DNA from: Azorhizobium sp943371865
Lineage (GTDB): Bacteria; Pseudomonadota; Alphaproteobacteria; Rhizobiales; Xanthobacteraceae
Direction: 5' to 3'
Assembly: GCF_943371865.1 (NCBI RefSeq)
Contig: NZ_CALRWL010000004.1
Coordinates: 62,001-126,000, forward strand
DNA length: 64,000 nucleotides
The stretch's first letter is position 1. The number at the start of each line of letters is the position of its first letter. A program made the translations under genes and the position numbers. Below the pieces are notes generated by a model that was not told the DNA's origin, made no database searches, and worked only from the letters and a program-made list of their open reading frames with translations. Shown one piece after another: positions 60,220-64,000 of this stretch.

Positions 60220-61944
60220 ATGTCGGTGCGGCAGAGAGAGACGCGGGATGTGCGCCGCAGGGAACGCGCCACCATCTTCGCGTCGGCTCTGGGGAATCCG
60301 CGCAGCCTCCTGGATAGCGTTCGGCGCCGGCTGATCCTGGTGATCCTGGTGGCGATCATGCCCATCGCCTCGGCCTGCATGCTCCAGGGCGTGCTGCAGA
60401 TGCGCCGCGCCACCGAAGAGGCGCAGCACCGCCTGTCCCAGTCCGCCATCACCGCCGCCGGCAGCGTGCAGAATGTGTTCGCCTCCGCCGAGAATGTGCT
60501 TCAGGCGCTGAAGAATTCCAGCGACGTGCGCACCGCCGATCCCGATTGCGGCCCGACCCTGGCCGGGGCCAACATCAGCGTCCAGTTCAGCGCCAACATC
60601 ACCCTGGTCGGCGCCGATGGCCGCGTGCGCTGCTCGGCTTTGGCGGAGACCGACATGGATGTCTCCGGCCGGACCTGGTGGCGGGAGGCGATCCAGAACA
60701 AGGACTTCAGCATCAGCCCGCGTCTGGTGAGCTCCGTCACCCGCATCGAGGTGCTGGCCGGGGTGCTGCCGCTGTTCAACGCCAATGCGGATTTCGAGGG
60801 GGCGCTGGTCATCGCCATCACCGCCAGCTGGCTGGATACGCTGCTGAAGCGCGACATGTCGCCGGACACGGCGGTGATCTCCCTGCTGGATGCGAACGGG
60901 GCGGAGGTGGCCTCCAATGCCGGGACCGCCGGCCGCCGCCTGTTCGCCGGCCGCGATCTGGCGGCGGCGCAGGATCAATTGGGGGAAACGGTGGATGATG
61001 CGGGCGTCGCCTGGAGCTTCGCCGTGGCGCCGCTGGATCGCCATGGCCTGCTGGTGGCCATCGCCCGGCCCACCGCCGACCTGTTCCAATGGACCCTGGT
61101 GCATGTGCTGATCAGCTTCGTGCTGCCGGTGGTGATGGTGATATTCACCCTGGTGGCGATCTGGCTGGCCACCGACCGCATCGTGCTGCAATGGCTGCTG
61201 TATCTGCGCCGGGTGACCGCGGTCTATGCCCAGGGGCACTATGGCTTCCGCCCCACCCGCATGAGCCAGGCCCCCAGCGAGTTCCGGGTGCTGGGCGCGG
61301 CCATCGAGGACATGGCGCTGGCGGTGCGCGAGCGCGACGCCAAGCTGCGCGACGGCCTGGCGGAGAAAACTGCTTTGGTGCGGGAGATCCACCACCGCAT
61401 CAAGAACAGCCTGCAGGTGGTGGTGAGCCTGCTCAGCCTCTATGGCGGCGGCGTGGCGCCGGGCAAGGACCGCCGGCGCTTCGAGCAATTGCGGGTGCGG
61501 ATCAATACGCTCGCCGTGGTCCATCGCATCTTCTACGAGGCCAGCGAAGGCTCGGAAGTGCGGGTGCGCGAGCTGCTGCGGGAAATGGCGGTGCTGCTGG
61601 AAGGCGCGGCCGATCGCAACGTGCTGGTGGCGGTGGAGGCCCAGGACACCACCTTGCCTACGGATTTCGCCGTCCCGCTGGCCCTGATGGTCAGCGAGAT
61701 CATCATGTCCATGGCGCGCCCCGAGGCGCCCCAGCCGGTACGGATCCAATTGTCGTGCGCGGTGGAGGGGGCGAATTTCATCATCGCCATCCTGTCGTCG
61801 GAGCCCACCGAGGGCCGGCTCGATGAAGGCCAGGCGGATCTGGCGCATGGCTTCGCCCGCCAGCTGGGCGCCACCATCGAGGCCGAGGACCTGCCGGGCG
61901 GCGCCAGCGTGCGGGTGTCGTTCTCGCCGCGCCGGGCGTGTTGA
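60220..61944 (+). CDS. HisKA_2 sensor protein beside phyR with degenerate ATP-binding domain (PhyK/PhyP-like)
   Basis: 574 residues. Membrane helices at about 36-58 and 294-317 enclose a periplasmic double-PAS-type sensor (about 65-285). A HAMP-like stretch leads to HisKA_2 with REIHHRIKNSLQVVVSLLSL (H391). In the ATPase region, the expected N-E-L-x-x-N-A box reads VSEIIMSMARPE, the D-x-G-x-G motif reads LSSEPTEGR, and no GLGL motif follows, so ATP binding is doubtful. Location opposite phyR makes it a likely PhyR regulator; some such proteins act mainly as phosphatases. Start is the ATG at 60220 with GGGAGCAA upstream. Confidence 0.88.
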   Translation: MSVRQRETRDVRRRERATIFASALGNPRSLLDSVRRRLILVILVAIMPIASACMLQGVLQMRRATEEAQHRLSQSAITAAGSVQNVFASAENVLQALKNSSDVRTADPDCGPTLAGANISVQFSANITLVGADGRVRCSALAETDMDVSGRTWWREAIQNKDFSISPRLVSSVTRIEVLAGVLPLFNANADFEGALVIAITASWLDTLLKRDMSPDTAVISLLDANGAEVASNAGTAGRRLFAGRDLAAAQDQLGETVDDAGVAWSFAVAPLDRHGLLVAIARPTADLFQWTLVHVLISFVLPVVMVIFTLVAIWLATDRIVLQWLLYLRRVTAVYAQGHYGFRPTRMSQAPSEFRVLGAAIEDMALAVRERDAKLRDGLAEKTALVREIHHRIKNSLQVVVSLLSLYGGGVAPGKDRRRFEQLRVRINTLAVVHRIFYEASEGSEVRVRELLREMAVLLEGAADRNVLVAVEAQDTTLPTDFAVPLALMVSEIIMSMARPEAPQPVRIQLSCAVEGANFIIAILSSEPTEGRLDEGQADLAHGFARQLGATIEAEDLPGGASVRVSFSPRRAC

Positions 61945-62125
61945 GGCGTTCGGTCTCTCTGTTGACGCCCGGATTGTCCTGTAAAAGGTAATCGAGGGCG
62001 TAGGAACAGCTTGCGCTGTCCTCTGATCGGTAGAAACGCCGCGCTCAATTCATCACGGATAGATGACCGATTCCCTTGTATCAAATTGATGGGATCGTCT
62101 GGACCGAGGCTTTCGGTTTTACACC

Positions 62126-62150
62126 GGAACCGGAGCGGGCGCGCTTCGTT
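62126..62150 (+). promoter_or_regulatory. EcfG-type promoter of the KGG-repeat gene
   Basis: GGAAC (62126-62130), 16-base spacer, CGTT (62147-62150), 46 bases before the ATG at 62197. Confidence 0.78.
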
Positions 62151-62196
62151 GTGCTCAGGAAGCCGCAGACGGCTAACCTTGCAGAGGAGCGAAGCA

Positions 62197-62472
62197 ATGG
62201 CACAGACGCGCGAAAAGGGTCCCTCCAATCGGGGCTTCGCGGCCATGGACGCCGAGAAGCAGCGCGCCATTGCGCGCAAGGGCGGCGAGAGCGTGCCGGC
62301 CGAGAAGCGCAGTTTCTCTCAGAACCGGGCCTTGGCCTCCGCCGCCGGCCGCAAGGGCGGCCAGAGCGTGGCCGACGAGGACCGCAGCTTTTCCAAGGAT
62401 CGCTCGCTGGCCTCCCAGGCCGGCCAGAAGGGTGGCCAGGCCTCCCATTCCGGCGGCGGCGAACGGAGCTGA
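62197..62472 (+). CDS. KGG-repeat general stress protein (GsiB/YciG-like)
   Basis: 91 residues, hydrophilic and probably disordered. SNRGFAAMDAEKQRAIARKG is followed by three spaced KGG units (RKGGESV, RKGGQSV, QKGGQAS), each with a following R-S-F-S stretch, as in stress-induced, hydrophilin-like proteins. It should protect cells against desiccation or osmotic stress. The ATG at 62197 has GAGGAG upstream and a clear EcfG-type promoter. Confidence 0.9.
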   Translation: MAQTREKGPSNRGFAAMDAEKQRAIARKGGESVPAEKRSFSQNRALASAAGRKGGQSVADEDRSFSKDRSLASQAGQKGGQASHSGGGERS

Positions 62473-62572
62473 GGCGCCGCGCCCCGGCCGCCGCGCCCGG
62501 TTCCGCGCCGCGGAACCGATCCGGCCCCGCCGGTAAAAAAGCGAAATCCGCCTGCAACAGCGAAGTTCCTAA

Positions 62573-62598
62573 GGAACCCAAACGGCAGCGCTGACGTT
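62573..62598 (+). promoter_or_regulatory. EcfG-type promoter of the ecfG-like sigma gene
   Basis: GGAAC (62573-62577), 17-base spacer, CGTT (62595-62598). The leader to the ATG at 62751 would be long (about 150 bases) and holds a TTCG-loop hairpin near 62677-62694. Confidence 0.65.
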
Positions 62599-62750
62599 GG
62601 ACTCGTCACGGAAGGGATGTTGTGGCTGTCCCGCACGCGGCCTTCGGGTGCCATGCTATGGTGCCTGGGGGAGAGGCGCCCGCTTCGGCGGGCGGCCTTC
62701 GCGGACGGGGACGGGCTCTTCACCCAGAGGAAGCGGATATCGGACGCCCC

Positions 62751-63323
62751 ATGGAATTGCCTCAAGAGACCGACGTCGCACGCACTGCCGACATGCGCAC
62801 GCATGTGCTGGAGTTCATGCCGGCGCTCCGCGCCTTCGCGAGGTCCTTGACGCGCAACCGGACCGAAGCCGACGATCTGGTCCAGGAAACCCTGCTCAAA
62901 GCGCTGTCGAACATCGACAAGTTCGATCCCGGCACCAATCTGCGGGCCTGGCTGTTCACCATCCTGCGCAACACCTATTACACCGAGATCCGCAAGCGCC
63001 GCCGCGAGAATGACGGCATGGCCACCCTGGCCCAGCAGGATTCCAATGTCGGCCCGGCCCAGGAATGGGCGGTGACGCTGACCAGCCTCAAGGAAGCGCT
63101 CGAACTGCTGCCCAGCGATCAGCGCGAGGCGCTGGTGCTGGTGGGCGCGGCGGGCCTCTCCTATGAGGAAGCCGCCGACGTGTGCGGCTGCGCCCTCGGC
63201 ACCATCAAGAGCCGCGTCAATCGCGCCCGTGCCAAGCTGCTGGTGCTCATGGGGGCGGAAGAGACCTCCGACGTGGTCGAACCCGACGCCCTGTCCATGT
63301 CCGCCGCCCGCAGCGTCGGCTAG
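62751..63323 (+). CDS. ecfG: ECF sigma factor, EcfG-type (general stress response)
   Basis: 190 residues. Region 2: LRAFARSLTRNRTEADDLVQ, ALSNIDKFDPGTNLRAWLFT and ILRNTYYTEIRKRRREND; region 4: LELLPSDQREALVLVGAAGL, SYEEAADVCGCALGTIKSRV and NRARAKLLVL. The wording fits the EcfG/ECF15 group that directs the alphaproteobacterial general stress response. Start is uncertain: the ATG at 62751 lacks a good ribosome site and the ATG at 62793 would also preserve region 2. It has its own EcfG-type promoter. No nepR lies upstream, where it is usual. Confidence 0.88.
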   Translation: MELPQETDVARTADMRTHVLEFMPALRAFARSLTRNRTEADDLVQETLLKALSNIDKFDPGTNLRAWLFTILRNTYYTEIRKRRRENDGMATLAQQDSNVGPAQEWAVTLTSLKEALELLPSDQREALVLVGAAGLSYEEAADVCGCALGTIKSRVNRARAKLLVLMGAEETSDVVEPDALSMSAARSVG

Positions 63324-64000
63324 GGCATTTCCCGTTTCGTCGCTGGGGTGAAGATCTCGCTCGCCCGGTTTGATCGCGCGGCGCCTTCACGTCCGCCGGC
63401 ATGTCCTTCGCTCGACCGGCATCGGCGCGTCCTGGCGCGGCTGTCGGCCCTGCGGGCATCGGCGTGTGATGTCAGGCGGGCGATCCGGCGGCAGCCTTCA
63501 GGGCGCTTCGGCCGGTCGATGACAGGGCGCCGCTGCGCAGGCACGCCTGAAGGCGCCACGAGACGCGGTGGCCGGCCCGCGCCATCGCTCCACACCATCG
63601 CGCATCATGGCATCCCGTCTCGCGCACCTGGTGTTAGATCCAGGCGGCATAAGCTGTCCCGTCCGCTCTGCGGCTGGCGATGGCGTGAGATCTGGGAGGC
63701 GCAGCCAGCTCCGGCGCATTGCTGAGCGGGCGGATGGAAATGGGGTGCGCGGGAGTGTGGGAAGGGCAATGCGCCCCCTCCCATCCGCGCACCGTACCCC
63801 CTCCCCCGCAAGGGGGGAGGGAGAGCGAGCGGCGCGGGTGCGCTGAGCCGTGGGTACGCCGGAAGGCGCTCACAGAAGACGCAAAAGCGGCGAGAACAAA
63901 CGGGCGTAGCGTCACCACCCACGCGCGGATCGTGTGGCGCGCGCCTTCGTGTCGCCTGCGCCGAAGTCGTCGCGCGATGGCCGCACGGGAAGGCCATGGG
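63324..64000. other. 677-base right end without a supported gene
   Basis: Short frames on both strands are low-complexity and lack ribosome sites. The region is irregular in composition and holds a GC-rich hairpin repeat at 63799-63821. No tRNA or known RNA is recognised. It may contain the promoter of a gene beyond the window. Confidence 0.5.
63799..63821. repeat. GC hairpin repeat
   Basis: CCCTCCCCC (63799-63807), loop GCAA, then GGGGGGAGGG (63812-63821). Hairpins of this C-run/G-run form with a GCAA loop are, as I recall, common dispersed intergenic repeats in high-GC proteobacteria. Confidence 0.6.

Noticed and set aside
63324..64000. Several 60-130 codon frames at the right end
   Set aside because: All are low-complexity, overlap each other on both strands and lack ribosome sites or known domains.

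Overview
The window is high-GC bacterial DNA with densely packed genes. The gene content points to an alphaproteobacterium of the order Hyphomicrobiales (Rhizobiales): a PhyR/EcfG general stress response, PhaR with a polyhydroxybutyrate pathway, the Hsp20-DUF1150 pair, TRAP-TAXI with DUF1850, and two palindromic repeats of a kind I remember from rhizobial genomes. A family such as Xanthobacteraceae is plausible but is an inference. I see no tRNA, rRNA, CRISPR array, integrase or insertion sequence. About 64 protein genes can be supported.

Layout. 1-3617: an Orn/Lys/Arg decarboxylase that runs off the left edge, and a lytic transglycosylase. 3728-6937: a low-GC three-gene cassette on the minus strand (HEPN protein, ParA-like ATPase with a KGGVGRST P-loop, second P-loop ATPase) set into high-GC housekeeping DNA. 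It is the best candidate in the window for an uncharacterised, possibly defensive, system. 7235-16774: LLM oxidoreductase, lysine methyltransferase, stress flavin protein, DUF423, acetyl-CoA synthetase, sulfate-binding protein, ferredoxin, a secreted cysteine-rich protein, LeuB and an exporter. 16940-19812: PHB genes phaB, phaA and phaR. 19947-28509: an EAL phosphodiesterase, L32, a PpiC foldase, a TetR unit, argJ-mutT, a thioesterase and a methyltransferase. 28550-33580: TRAP-TAXI transport with a divergent glycerate kinase. 33806-46877: transporters, an orphan AceE-like E1, a K+ channel, typA, hpf, ptsN, hsp20 and a glutamate-synthase-like protein. 47177-57767: cell-wall, redox and signalling genes, including a large hybrid histidine kinase. 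58404-63323: the general stress response locus. 63324-64000: no gene seen.

How the genes connect. Acetyl-CoA synthetase, PhaA, PhaB and PhaR fit acetate assimilation and storage as PHB. Hpf and PtsN are neighbours, as in many proteobacterial rpoN regions, although rpoN itself is not here. At the right end, phyR faces a HisKA_2 kinase whose ATP-binding domain lacks its key motifs, followed by a KGG-repeat stress protein and an EcfG-type sigma factor. I find eight exact matches to the EcfG promoter form GGAAC-N16/17-CGTT, each on the correct strand upstream of a gene: five in the stress locus (phyR, ecfG, the KGG gene, a DUF883 operon and a 73-residue membrane protein) and three elsewhere (a PPOX-family stress protein, a 76-residue membrane protein and an 80-residue protein). 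This outlines a local piece of the regulon. No NepR-like anti-sigma gene is visible.
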